Position numbers and translations under genes: made by a program | Part shown: positions 53,574 to 62,307 of the stretch, piece after piece | How positions within the stretch are numbered: position 1 is the first letter of the stretch | Layout: each line of letters opens with the position of its first letter | Notes under the pieces: generated by a model | Databases searched by the model: none | The model's input: the letters and a program-made list of their open reading frames with translations, nothing else | Told to the model about the DNA's origin: nothing | Assembly: GCF_937958065.1 (NCBI RefSeq) | Contig: NZ_CALFXI010000027.1 | Span: 62,001 to 126,000, forward strand | Source: an uncultured Steroidobacter sp. | GTDB taxonomy: Bacteria > Pseudomonadota > Gammaproteobacteria > Steroidobacterales > Steroidobacteraceae | Direction of reading: 5' to 3' | DNA: 64,000 nucleotides

Positions 53574-55243
53574 GCGAACACCGCCGGCAGCTCTCTGAGC
53601 ACCCGATGTACGAACTGCACGCAGATCGAGCCCTCGCCGACGCCTGACGCAACGCGCTTCACACTGCCCGCCCGCACATCGCCGACTGCAAACACGCCGG
53701 GCAGGCTGGTCTCCATGATGAAAGGCGCCCGAGACAGCGGCCAGCGCGCAGCGGTCAGTTCGTCCTTGCTCAGGTCGGCGCCGGTACGGACGAAGCCTTT
53801 CTCGTCGAGATTCACACAGTTCTTGAGCCACTCGGTATTCGGCGCGGCGCCCGTCATCAGAAACACATGCTTGATCGGCTGGCGCTCGCGCGCTCCGGTG
53901 CGGGCATCGGTCCAGGTCACATGCTCCAGCTCGTCCGCACCTTCCAGGCCCGTGATCCGGGTGCGAGTGTGCAAAGAGATATTCGGGGACTCCTGGATGC
54001 GTCGAATGAGATAGTGCGACATGGTCTCGGCCAGTCCGTCCGAACGCACCATCATGTGCACGTGACGACAGCCACCGGCGAGAAACACCGCCGCCTGGCC
54101 CGCCGAGTTGCCGCCGCCAACCACGATGATCTCCTGGTTCTGACAGAGCTTGCCTTCCAGGTGCGTGGCCGCGTAGTACAGGCCGACGCCGGCGTACTTG
54201 TCCAGGTTCGGCAGATCGGGCTTTCGATACTGCGCGCCCGTTGCGATGAGCACGGTGCGAGCGCGCGCGACGCGGCCGTCGGCCATCTCGACGCGATACG
54301 GCCAACTGTCACAATGCAGGGCGACCGCGTCGCATGCGACATGAAACCGGGCACCGAACTTCTGCGACTGCACCAACGCGCGACCCGCCAGAGCCTGGCC
54401 GGAAATGCCCGTGGGAAAGCCGAGATAATTTTCGATGCGCGAGCTGGTGCCCGCCTGACCGCCGGGCGCGAAGCTGTCGATCACACGCACATCCAACCCT
54501 TCCGAAGCCGCGTACACAGCGCCCGCCAGACCTGCGGGGCCGGCGCCCACGACCAGCATGTCGTGGATCGCTTCCGGATCGATCTCTGGATTGATCTCCA
54601 GAAACTCGGCCAGCTGCCGCAAGCTCGCCTTACGCAACGCGCGGCCGCGACCGATGACGGCGGGAACATCGGCCGCCGTGAGCCCGGCCCGTTGCAGCAA
54701 TCCCGCCGCCTCCGGGTCCGCTTCGGCGTCGAGATAAAAATGCGGGTGCGCATTCCGGGACAGGAATTCGCGCAGCATCAGGGTATGGCCGCAATAGCGC
54801 GAGCCGATCAGCGTCATCTCGCTGTTCGGCGACTCTATCAATCCCATGCGACGCAGGATGAACGCGCGCATGAAGATCTCGCTGAGCTCCGCGTCCGTTT
54901 GCACGACCACGCGCAGATCGCTATCCGTAATGACGAGCACCTCGCCCGCTTCACGAACTTCCACCCGAGCGAAGCCCGGCGTACCGCGCAGCGTGCTCAT
55001 CTCGCCAGCGAAATCGCCCGGCACGAGCGGCCTGATGACCTGCTCGTCGACGCCCGGCACCGTGACCTTCAGGCTGCCGGCCAGCACGACCATCATCTTG
55101 CGCTCATGCGCGCCGGGCTCGATCAATACCTGCCCTTCGGTGGTCGCCAGATGGACGCCGTGGGGCTCCAGGCGCGCGATCTGCGCCTTGGTGAGCTTTG
55201 GAAACATCTGTTCGGCGCGCTTTGCATACAGTTCGTTTGGCAT
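53570..55243 (-). CDS. cNMP-binding plus thioredoxin-reductase-like flavoprotein lacking the CxxC
   Basis: A 557-residue three-part protein. Residues about 15-135 are a cyclic-nucleotide-binding domain (GQVLIEPGAHERKMMVVLAG, VPGDFAGEMSTLRG); 145-215 a glutaredoxin-like segment (SRYCGHTLMLREFL) with a single cysteine; 228-557 a thioredoxin reductase-type FAD/NADPH module (FAD VVGAGPAGLAGAVYAA and SRIENYLGFPTG; NADPH VVGGGNSAGQAAVFLA; FAVGDVRAGSVKRVA). At the position of the thioredoxin reductase disulfide (CATC) it has YYAATHLEG, so it cannot use that redox pair. A DsbA-like gene lies 12 bp upstream on the same strand. Electron acceptor unknown. Confidence 0.88.
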   Translation of the reverse strand: MPNELYAKRAEQMFPKLTKAQIARLEPHGVHLATTEGQVLIEPGAHERKMMVVLAGSLKVTVPGVDEQVIRPLVPGDFAGEMSTLRGTPGFARVEVREAGEVLVITDSDLRVVVQTDAELSEIFMRAFILRRMGLIESPNSEMTLIGSRYCGHTLMLREFLSRNAHPHFYLDAEADPEAAGLLQRAGLTAADVPAVIGRGRALRKASLRQLAEFLEINPEIDPEAIHDMLVVGAGPAGLAGAVYAASEGLDVRVIDSFAPGGQAGTSSRIENYLGFPTGISGQALAGRALVQSQKFGARFHVACDAVALHCDSWPYRVEMADGRVARARTVLIATGAQYRKPDLPNLDKYAGVGLYYAATHLEGKLCQNQEIIVVGGGNSAGQAAVFLAGGCRHVHMMVRSDGLAETMSHYLIRRIQESPNISLHTRTRITGLEGADELEHVTWTDARTGARERQPIKHVFLMTGAAPNTEWLKNCVNLDEKGFVRTGADLSKDELTAARWPLSRAPFIMETSLPGVFAVGDVRAGSVKRVASGVGEGSICVQFVHRVLRELPAVFA

Positions 55244-55255
55244 GAGAGCACCGTA

Positions 55256-55792
55256 TTACCTGCTCACCATCGAGGCGACCTTGTCGAACAGCGATTGCAT
55301 GCCCGCGGACACGTCGTGAATCTCGCCGTTGACGAAGATGCCGGGAGTACTGCGCACTCCACTGCGACGGCCGCTGTCGATGTGCTCGCGGATGCGCTGC
55401 CGATAGATCTCGTCGTCCATCTCGGCGGTGTAGCGCGCCATGTCGAGATGCAGCTGCTCGGCGTAGCTGCGTAGTTGATTGGATTTCAGGTGCAGCTGGT
55501 TGGCGAACAGCAGGTCATGCATCTGCCAGAACTTGCCTTGCGCCGCCGCCACTTCGGACGCCTCGGCGGCGCACAGCGCATGCGGGTGCACTTCTTCGAG
55601 CGGGAAATGGCGGAACACGATCCGCACCTGCTCCGGGAAGCGGCTCAACAAGAGCTTCAGCGAAGGCGCCGCCTGCTTGCACGTCGGACATTCGAAATCG
55701 CCGTACTCGACGATGGTGATGGGTGCGTGCGAGGGACCGAGCGAGTGATCGATGGCGGTGACTGGCATCACCAGGTCATGGTGCTGATTCAT
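55256..55792 (-). CDS. DsbA-like thioredoxin-fold protein
   Basis: A 178-residue DsbA/thioredoxin_4 family protein with active site CPTC in EYGDFECPTCKQAAP and the cis-Pro loop VRSTPGIFVNG. Helical insertion between residues 75 and 135. There is no signal peptide before the thioredoxin fold (MNQHHDLVMPVTAIDHSLGP), which is the layout of the cytosolic DsbA-like proteins sometimes fused to sodium/proton antiporters. It precedes the flavoprotein by 12 bp, so the flavoprotein may reduce or be served by it. Function unproven. Confidence 0.88.
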   Translation of the reverse strand: MNQHHDLVMPVTAIDHSLGPSHAPITIVEYGDFECPTCKQAAPSLKLLLSRFPEQVRIVFRHFPLEEVHPHALCAAEASEVAAAQGKFWQMHDLLFANQLHLKSNQLRSYAEQLHLDMARYTAEMDDEIYRQRIREHIDSGRRSGVRSTPGIFVNGEIHDVSAGMQSLFDKVASMVSR

Positions 55793-56013
55793 GCATCCTC
55801 CTGCGCCGGCCGGACGCCGGTACCCAGCGCCGATACTAACGCCGATTGCGGGCGGGGGAGCTTGAATCTCGGTGCTTTCCGGGGCAGTTGCCCCCTACCA
55901 CCTCGCGAGCCTGCAGATATCGGTAATTTCTGGGCGAGCGGGCCAGAAATGCGCCGCTTTTGCAGGGCTCGCGATGCTTACATTGCGACACCACGGTCAC
56001 CGGCACGAAGAGC

Positions 56014-56916
56014 ATGGACGCCGCACACAAATCGAGAACTCGCCACACAGCTGCACGGCTCATGATCGAGTCCGCCCTCCTCATCGGGGCGCTGTCCGCA
56101 CCCGTCATGGCGCCAGCAGCCCCGCCGCCGCTGCTGCTCGCCAATGATTACGATGGCGCAGACGTGGATGTATCGCGGTACTGGGTGAGCGAGAAATACG
56201 ACGGCGTGCGCGCATATTGGGACGGCAGGCACCTGCTCACTCGCGCCGGCAACACGGTTCATGCTCCAGATTGGTTCATCCGCGACTGGCCCACCGAGCC
56301 ACTCGATGGTGAGCTCTGGGCAGGCCGCGGACGATTCGAGCAGGTCACCGCGACGGTTCGCGATCTCGAGCCCGACGAGGACGCCTGGCGAAACATCCGC
56401 TTCATGGTCTTCGATCTGCCCGCGCACGGTGGAACTTTCAGCGCGCGGTTGGAGAAGCTGCGATCTCTACTGACGCCGCTCCGCATCGATTGGCTGCGGG
56501 AAGTAATACAGACGCGCGTCGCAGATGACGCCGCACTCCACCTTCGATTGGAGTCCATTGTCGACGCCGGCGGCGAGGGACTGATGCTGCATCGGGAAGA
56601 TTCGCTGTATCGCGCCGAGCGCAGCGACGACCTGCTGAAGCTAAAGCCCTATCGAGACGCCGAAGCTCGCGTCATCGCCCACCTGCCCGGCCAGGGCAAA
56701 TATCTCGGCATGCTCGGCGCACTGCTCGTGCGCACCGCCGAGGGCACCGAGTTCCGCATCGGCACCGGCTTCAGCGACGAACAACGTCGCCACCCGCCGG
56801 CCCTCGGCAGCTGGGTCACATACAGCTATCACAACCTCACCGCCCGCGGCATTCCCCGGTTCGCCCGCTTCCTGCGGGCCCGACCGCCGGACCAGGGAGG
56901 GAGGGAACCGGATTGA
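56014..56916 (+). CDS. Exported-type ATP-dependent DNA ligase (LigB-like minimal ligase)
   Basis: A 300-residue minimal ATP-dependent ligase. Nucleotidyltransferase motif I has the adenylated lysine in SEKYDGVRAYWDG near residue 60; others are motif III LDGELW, IIIa IRFMVFDLP, IV GEGLMLHR and V LLKLKPYRD, followed by a short OB-fold. The N terminus reads as a signal sequence (ALLIGALSAPVMAPAAPPP) after a basic stretch, so a periplasmic location is predicted as described for the small ligases of Haemophilus and Neisseria. No BRCT or zinc domain. ATG 56014 chosen; ATG 56062 also possible. Confidence 0.87.
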   Translation: MDAAHKSRTRHTAARLMIESALLIGALSAPVMAPAAPPPLLLANDYDGADVDVSRYWVSEKYDGVRAYWDGRHLLTRAGNTVHAPDWFIRDWPTEPLDGELWAGRGRFEQVTATVRDLEPDEDAWRNIRFMVFDLPAHGGTFSARLEKLRSLLTPLRIDWLREVIQTRVADDAALHLRLESIVDAGGEGLMLHREDSLYRAERSDDLLKLKPYRDAEARVIAHLPGQGKYLGMLGALLVRTAEGTEFRIGTGFSDEQRRHPPALGSWVTYSYHNLTARGIPRFARFLRARPPDQGGREPD

Positions 56917-56920
56917 TTTC

Positions 56921-56940
56921 ATGTACAGCTGAATGTACAT
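56921..56940. promoter_or_regulatory. TGTACA-repeat operator of the Phd/PIN module
   Basis: Inverted repeat ATGTAC, eight bases, GTACAT (56921-56940), itself made of two TGTACA palindromes; a related GGTACAA overlaps the start codon at 56949. It lies 8 bp before the antitoxin start, so it is the natural autorepression site of the antitoxin complex. Confidence 0.6.
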
Positions 56941-56947
56941 TGGGCGA

Positions 56948-57226
56948 ATGGTACAAAGTTACTCCATCGCCGAGGCTCGAGCCAATCTGCCCTCTCTGAT
57001 CGATCAGGTGGAGGACGGAGGGGCCGTGGAATTGACTCGCAGAGGTAAGGCAGTCGCAATCATGATCTCAGTCAACGAATATCATCGCCTGCGCAGCAAG
57101 CGCACCACCTTTCAGGACGCGTATCAGAAGTTCCTGAAGAAACATTCGCTCGCCGAAGTGGGCCTGGAGCCCGACTTTGCCCGCAAGCTCCGCGATCGGA
57201 GCCCCGGGCGCAAAGTCGATCTGTGA
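56948..57226 (+). CDS. Phd/YefM-family antitoxin
   Basis: A 92-residue antitoxin. The N-terminal Phd DNA-binding domain is SYSIAEARANLPSLIDQVEDG, with VELTRRGKAVAIMISVNEY; the C-terminal half (FQDAYQKFLKKHSLAEVGL) is the toxin-wrapping tail. It is 9 bp upstream of a PIN-domain toxin. The N-terminal family is Phd while the toxin is VapC-like, a common mixed pairing. Start chosen at ATG 56948 after the operator-like repeat. Confidence 0.9.
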   Translation: MVQSYSIAEARANLPSLIDQVEDGGAVELTRRGKAVAIMISVNEYHRLRSKRTTFQDAYQKFLKKHSLAEVGLEPDFARKLRDRSPGRKVDL

Positions 57227-57235
57227 GTCGGCGCC

Positions 57236-57646
57236 GTGCTGCGCTATCTGCTGGACACCAACGTGGTGTCACAGCCCATGGCGAAAACGCCGTCCGCCAG
57301 CGTGATGCGCCGGCTCGCTTCGATGGCCGATGAGTGCGCGATCGCGGCGCCGGTCTGGCACGAACTGCAGTTCGGCTGCAAACGCCTGCCCGCCGGCAGG
57401 CGTCGCGATGCTTTGCAGGACTATCTTGCGGATGTGGTCAGCGCCTTCGAGATCCTGCCGTACGATGACCTTGCGGCAAAGCTGCACGCCATCGATCGCG
57501 CACGCCTGGAGGCCATGGGTACGACGGTGCCCTTTGTCGACGGTCAGATCGCCGCCATCGCTCAGATCAACGAGCTGGTACTCGTAACCGACAACGTACG
57601 TCACTTCGAGCCTTTCAAGGCCTTGACCGTGCAGAACTGGGCTTAG
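57236..57646 (+). CDS. PIN-domain toxin (VapC-like)
   Basis: A 136-residue PIN ribonuclease. Acidic metal ligands: Asp in YLLDTNVVS, Glu in VWHELQFG, Asp in PFVDGQIAAIA and Asp in VTDNVRHFE. The start is GTG at 57236, 9 bp after the antitoxin. VapC toxins cleave specific tRNA or rRNA; target here unknown. Confidence 0.9.
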   Translation: MLRYLLDTNVVSQPMAKTPSASVMRRLASMADECAIAAPVWHELQFGCKRLPAGRRRDALQDYLADVVSAFEILPYDDLAAKLHAIDRARLEAMGTTVPFVDGQIAAIAQINELVLVTDNVRHFEPFKALTVQNWA

Positions 57647-57685
57647 CCGCACGCCGGGTTAGAATCGGCCATCTTTCCCAGCAGG

Positions 57686-58150
57686 ATGGCCCCGTTGCAG
57701 CTCTCCCACGTCGACTCGGCGATCATCGGCGTCTGGCGCTGGCAGGCGGCCATCGCGACCTTGATCGTCGCGGTTGCCACGTTCGCGATCAGCCCATCCC
57801 TGCCGTTTCTCTGGCCATTCGCGCCGGCGCTGGTCGTGATCGGCGGCATCTTTCTCAGCTGGTGGTGGCCGTCGGTGTCGTACCGGCATCTGCGTTACGG
57901 CGTCGACGAGACCGGGATTGCGATCGAGAGCGGAGTGATCTGGCGCTCGCGCATCGCACTTCCGCGCGTCCGAATTCAACACACGGACGTCTCGCAGGGC
58001 CCACTCGAACGTCGTTACGGCATTGGCACGTTGAAAATGTACACGGCGGGCAGTCGGCACACGAAAATCGAGCTGCCCGGATTGCAGCACGAAGAAGCCA
58101 TCGCTCTGCGCGATGCCCTGCTTGCCGAAGGTGCCGGCAGTGGCGTCTGA
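57686..58150 (+). CDS. Bacterial PH-domain membrane protein (YdbS-like)
   Basis: A 154-residue protein with two transmembrane helices (about 20-38 and 44-58) and a bacterial PH (bPH2, DUF304) domain: DETGIAIESGVIWRSRIALP with the family motif RVRIQHTDVSQGPLERRYGI. It overlaps the next PH protein gene by 11 bp. YdbS/YdbT-type pairs are common but their function is not established. Confidence 0.85.
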   Translation: MAPLQLSHVDSAIIGVWRWQAAIATLIVAVATFAISPSLPFLWPFAPALVVIGGIFLSWWWPSVSYRHLRYGVDETGIAIESGVIWRSRIALPRVRIQHTDVSQGPLERRYGIGTLKMYTAGSRHTKIELPGLQHEEAIALRDALLAEGAGSGV

Positions 58151-59648
58151 GGGCGATTTCCAGCCGACGCTTCGGCTGCACGCGCTGTCGTGGCTGTTCG
58201 GCCTGAGTGGCGCGATAAAACAAATGGTCCTGCCGTTGATCGCCCTGCTGTTCTTCAACGTGCGCGACGAAACGCCGGGCCCGTTCGGCCCCTGGATCGT
58301 GCCCATCATCGTCGTGCTCGTCGCAGTGCGTGCCGTCTGGATTCAGCTCACCTTCCGTTATGGCTTCAGCCCGACCGGCCTGGTCATTCGTGAAGGAATG
58401 ATCTTCCGCAATACGCGTCACATCGAGTACGCACGCATCGAAAACGTCGACACGGAGCGCAGCTTGTTACATCGCCTGCTTGGCGTCGCCGAAGTTCGCG
58501 TGCAGACGTCCACCGGCGGCAAGCCGGAAGCGCTGATCAGCGTGCTCGACCTGGCAGCCGTGCAACGGATGCGAGAGCGAATCTTCGCGGCGGCCAGGTC
58601 CGTCGAGCAGACAGCGGCAACGCCCGCCGAAGACACGCTGCTCCACCTGGACATGGGCGAGCTCGTGCGTCATGGCCTGATCGACAATCGCGGAATGATC
58701 CTGGTCGCGGCTGCGTTCGGCGTACTGCACGAAGCGGGCGTGTTCGTCATCAACCAGCAACTGGTCGATCGACTGCTTCATTCGCCGTCAGCGGCCGGGC
58801 TGGCGGCACTCGGCCTGATGATGCAGATCGGGCTCGGCGTGCTCACGATCCTGGCTGCCATCATCGCCGTGCGCGTCCTCTCGGTCATCCAAGCGATCCT
58901 CACCTTCTACGATTTCAGATTGACGCGCGTCGCTGGAGATCTGCGCGCCCGCTACGGACTCTTCACCCGCGTCGCTCTGACATTGCGCACGCGGCGCATC
59001 CAGGCAGTCCATCAAAACGAGTCGTTGTTGCATCGCTGGTTCGATCGAGTCTCGCTGAGCGTCGATCTCGCCGGCGACAGCGGCGGGAGCGAGGGCAACG
59101 GCGACAACTCCCGCAGCAAGACGCGCTGGCTCGCGCCCGTTTGCCCCGCAAGCGCGGCGCCCAAGCTCATTGCCACTGCGTTGCCCGCGCTCGACCTGAG
59201 CACCGAGCCCAACTGGCAACCCCTGGCCTCCGGCGCGCGTGGCCGGGTATTTCGCAAGACCTTGCTGTGGTTGATCGTGATTCTGACGGCGCCGGCCATC
59301 TGGTATTTGCGGGAAGGCGCAATCGTGATCGTGCTGGGCTGCATTCCGCTGGCGTGGATGCACGCTCATTTGTATGTGAAGAACACGCGTTGGGCACTTG
59401 CCCGAGACGCCGTGATGTTTCGGCGTGGATGGCTGAACCGGCAGTTGACGATCGTGCCGCGCGATCGCGTGCAGACCTCGAGCATCGAGAGCTCGCCATT
59501 CGACCGGCGCAGCCGCATGGCGAGCATCTACGTCGATACCGCGGGTGCCAGCCCGCTCTCGGCAGGAATCAGGATTCGTTATCTGGCCGCCGACGTGGCG
59601 GAACGACTGGCGGCAGCGTTGTATCGAACGGCCGGCGTGACCAACTGA
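58140..59648 (+). CDS. Bacterial PH-domain membrane protein (YdbT-like)
   Basis: A 502-residue polytopic protein with three bPH2 modules separated by transmembrane pairs. The PH signatures recur: YARIENVDTERSLLHRLLGV, TRRIQAVHQNESLLHRWFDR and PRDRVQTSSIESSPFDRRSR, each after a hydrophobic stretch. I start at GTG 58140 after GAAGGTG; ATG 58113 also in frame. It follows the YdbS-like gene with 11 bp overlap, and is convergent with the kinase gene (4 bp apart). Confidence 0.85.
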   Translation: MASEGDFQPTLRLHALSWLFGLSGAIKQMVLPLIALLFFNVRDETPGPFGPWIVPIIVVLVAVRAVWIQLTFRYGFSPTGLVIREGMIFRNTRHIEYARIENVDTERSLLHRLLGVAEVRVQTSTGGKPEALISVLDLAAVQRMRERIFAAARSVEQTAATPAEDTLLHLDMGELVRHGLIDNRGMILVAAAFGVLHEAGVFVINQQLVDRLLHSPSAAGLAALGLMMQIGLGVLTILAAIIAVRVLSVIQAILTFYDFRLTRVAGDLRARYGLFTRVALTLRTRRIQAVHQNESLLHRWFDRVSLSVDLAGDSGGSEGNGDNSRSKTRWLAPVCPASAAPKLIATALPALDLSTEPNWQPLASGARGRVFRKTLLWLIVILTAPAIWYLREGAIVIVLGCIPLAWMHAHLYVKNTRWALARDAVMFRRGWLNRQLTIVPRDRVQTSSIESSPFDRRSRMASIYVDTAGASPLSAGIRIRYLAADVAERLAAALYRTAGVTN

Positions 59649-59652
59649 CGAC

Positions 59653-61335
59653 TCAGTCGCGGGCCAGCGATAACATCCGCGAGAACGGCGAATCGGTCCT
59701 GCGCCACAGCCGGCGGCGCAACGAGGCCATCGCGATGATCATGCCGGGCAGGATGCCACTGAGCGCGCTGTACAGATAATTGCGGTCACTGACGTGATCC
59801 GCCTGCATCAGCAGCGCCAGGCCCAGCAACGTGCCGAACACGGCACCTATGAACGCCACCTCGAATCTGAATCTTCCGGCGCCGATTCGCCAGCGTCGGG
59901 TCACGTAATCCATGCTGCTGGCCCACACCGAGCCGCACAACATCATCACCAGGCCATTGCTCAGGCCCGACAGCTTCTGCGCCACGACCAGCACCAGCCC
60001 GATCCACATCACCGTCGCAACGAACGCCGCGATCACATGGCTGCGGTAACGCGAGCGGAAGAACGTCTCGCAGAACTCCACCATCAATGCCGTGCCTATG
60101 CCGACGGCGATGCCGGAGGGATACATCCATTCATGGATGCGCCCGATGCTCAGACTGTCGAAGTACGCAAACAGCGCGCCGGCGATCGTGCCCAGCGCAA
60201 TCGAGCGACCGAAGGCATTGAAAATGGCGCCGGGCACATCGTCTTCGCGACGGGCGACGATGCGACTCTGCAGCTCACGCAGCGAGTCGAAGCGAGCCTC
60301 GGGACGCGGCGACATGGCCCGCATGATGGCGCGAGCGATCTGCCGGGGAATGTCACGCCGAACCTTTTCGATCGGCTGCACGGCACCCATCGGCACGCGG
60401 CCCGTGAGCAGCTCATACATGAGCACGCCGAACGCATACTGATCGGCGCGCCAGTCGACTTCCTTCGCATCGGCGTGCTGTTCCGGCGCCATGTAATACG
60501 CCGTGCCCAGGTTCATGCCGGTGCGGGTCAGCTCGTTGTATTGATAGGCCCGCGCGATGCCGAAATCCATCAGCTTCACGACACCGCTGCTGTCGATCCA
60601 GACATTCTCGGGCTTCAGGTCACGATGCACGATGAAACGATGTGCATGCCGCAGCGCTTCGAGCAGCTGCTCGCCGATGGCCGTCGCTTCTTCGATGGGG
60701 AAGGGTTTGCCGGTCGCCAGCTGCGCTTGCATGCGACGACGCAAGCTCACGCCGCGCAGCCGCTCCATCGTGAAGAAATATCGACCGCTGGCCACGCCCA
60801 CGTCGAACACGCGCACGATGTTTGGATGCGCCAGCTTGCAGGAAACCTTCGCTTCGGACAGGAAACGAGTGCGCGCGGCATTGCTCGACAACAGCTCGTT
60901 ACGCAGGACCTTGATCGCGACTTCTTCGTCCTTCAAACGATCGCGAGCCGCGAACACGCGACCCATGCCGCCATCGCCGAGCACCGCCTGAATCTCATAG
61001 CGCCCCTGGAGCACGACGCCCGGGCCGATGACCACGTTCGAGCCCTGGTGGACCTGCGGCTCGGCCTCGGCAACGTCATCCATGCGCATCATGGTGACGG
61101 CTTCGCGATTGACCTGACGGGTGGCGGGCTCGGTGGCGCTGCGCGCGGTCTGATAGGCCGCGACCAGGCGCGCCAGATCCTGCTGGGCCGCTTCCTGGCT
61201 GGCCGGAGTTTCAGCGTTGATGAGCTTGTGCTGAAGCACCGCCAGACGATCCGTATAGTTTTGCCATAACGTGGCAGGATCGTCGGCTGACTCCAGCCCG
61301 AGCAGCATCAGTGCATTCTCCAGACGGCTGGACAT
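59653..61335 (-). CDS. Membrane-anchored bacterial Ser/Thr protein kinase
   Basis: A 560-residue Hanks-type kinase. Residues 1-100 are a helical, charged N-terminal segment; about 105-370 is the kinase domain: glycine loop LGDGGMGRVFAARD, ATP-lysine in VAIKVLRNE, catalytic loop VHRDLKPENVWID, DFG in KLMDFGIARAY and APE in YYMAPEQHAD. It is complete and should be active. The C-terminal 170 residues contain about five hydrophobic segments (AIVLGTIAGALFAYF-like), so the anchor is C-terminal rather than a single TM with PASTA repeats. No partner phosphatase is nearby. Start ATG 61335 (MSSRLENALML). Confidence 0.9.
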   Translation of the reverse strand: MSSRLENALMLLGLESADDPATLWQNYTDRLAVLQHKLINAETPASQEAAQQDLARLVAAYQTARSATEPATRQVNREAVTMMRMDDVAEAEPQVHQGSNVVIGPGVVLQGRYEIQAVLGDGGMGRVFAARDRLKDEEVAIKVLRNELLSSNAARTRFLSEAKVSCKLAHPNIVRVFDVGVASGRYFFTMERLRGVSLRRRMQAQLATGKPFPIEEATAIGEQLLEALRHAHRFIVHRDLKPENVWIDSSGVVKLMDFGIARAYQYNELTRTGMNLGTAYYMAPEQHADAKEVDWRADQYAFGVLMYELLTGRVPMGAVQPIEKVRRDIPRQIARAIMRAMSPRPEARFDSLRELQSRIVARREDDVPGAIFNAFGRSIALGTIAGALFAYFDSLSIGRIHEWMYPSGIAVGIGTALMVEFCETFFRSRYRSHVIAAFVATVMWIGLVLVVAQKLSGLSNGLVMMLCGSVWASSMDYVTRRWRIGAGRFRFEVAFIGAVFGTLLGLALLMQADHVSDRNYLYSALSGILPGMIIAMASLRRRLWRRTDSPFSRMLSLARD

Positions 61336-61700
61336 AGTGGTTGCGATTACTTCCGTGCAAAAACCAAAGGCAACGATTCGTCCCGGAGTTTTTTAATCCC
61401 GCATATGGCTTCCGGGGGCAATAACATTGCACTAGGGCTGACTGCTTGAAAAGTGCCTCCACGAACCGACACTGTCCCTGCCAGGGGAAAGCTGATAGTG
61501 AATGGCTCAACGCCGTGGCTGCGAAGGCTTTTCAACCAGTTATCGGACTCGAACGGCCGGTCGTCGGCCCAGCAGTCGGCCGCAGCGGTAACGCACTCGC
61601 CCGGCTCGCGCGTTGTGTCGCTGATCGCCCACTGGCCTTGCGCAAAATCGGCCAGGCCGCGCGCACGGTTGCGACATAACTTCGGATGATGAACGAGGCT
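61336..61700. other. Intergenic stretch with a coding-like but start-less frame
   Basis: After the TAG of the gene at 61701 the same minus-strand frame stays open for 117 codons to a TAA at 61347-61349. Its first half has G/C-rich third positions and protein-like sequence (LADFAQGQWAISDTTREPGE, then WADDRPFESDNWLKSLR), but there is no ATG; a TTG at 61535 is the first plausible start. Either a pseudogene 3' part or a frame left by a nonsense mutation. Confidence 0.45.
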
Positions 61701-62174
61701 CTACTGGCCCTGCCGCCGATGCTTGCAACGCATGGCCCATTGATGGCGCGCGTGCAGACGCTCTGCTTCGGTGTCGGCTTCCGGCGGGAGCTTGCGAATG
61801 GCCTGCAATGCGGCGGAATGCGCGATGGCCACTTCGGGGTCGGTTTGTAACAGCGCGCGGTAGCGGTCCAGGAAGGCCTGTTCCACCGGCGCTCCCACCC
61901 CTGACAGCAACGCCACCGCATGCGCGCCAATCGCCGCGATTTCGGAAACGGGCAGGTCGCCCTCTTGAATGGCGTGATCGACGTCGGCGATCAGCTGATA
62001 CAGCGGCCGCAGCCAGGCCCATTCGGGATCGTCCGTGATCTGACGCAACAGGGCCAGGGGCGATTGCTGACTGCCGAAGCGGCGCTCCACCGCGATCACC
62101 ACTCCCAACAGCGCGCGTAAGGCTCGGCTCGCATCCTCCAGCGCGTGCAGCTCGGGCGAATCGGATCGAGTCAT
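61701..62174 (-). CDS. Conserved-looking hypothetical helical protein
   Basis: A 157-residue helical protein I do not recognise. The middle carries LEDASRALRALLGVVIAVER, a segment DDPEWAWLRPLYQLIADVDH, and AIGAHAVALLSGVGAPVEQAFL; no transmembrane helix or motif. The end is basic (CKHRRQGQ). Start ATG 62174 has GGGAG nine bases upstream. The same frame continues open beyond its stop (see 61336-61700), so the gene may once have been longer. Confidence 0.6.
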   Translation of the reverse strand: MTRSDSPELHALEDASRALRALLGVVIAVERRFGSQQSPLALLRQITDDPEWAWLRPLYQLIADVDHAIQEGDLPVSEIAAIGAHAVALLSGVGAPVEQAFLDRYRALLQTDPEVAIAHSAALQAIRKLPPEADTEAERLHARHQWAMRCKHRRQGQ

Positions 62175-62307
62175 GGGCGGCTCCCGTCGGCGAAGCGTTA
62201 TCCTGCGCCCATCCGCCATTTTTTTCACGTTCAGGGCACGCTCCGCGCAATGCCTCCGTGGCACATGCGGGGGCTCACTCCAGACGGCGCAACGATCTCT
62301 CGGCTTG

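Noticed and set aside
52914..54305. Open frame spanning the 2OG oxygenase and part of the flavoprotein on the minus strand
   Set aside because: Low-complexity Arg/Ala-rich translation without similarity; real genes on both strands explain it.
59794..61269. Long open frame antisense to the Ser/Thr kinase
   Set aside because: Composition is typical of antisense shadow in high-GC DNA; the minus strand has full kinase motifs.
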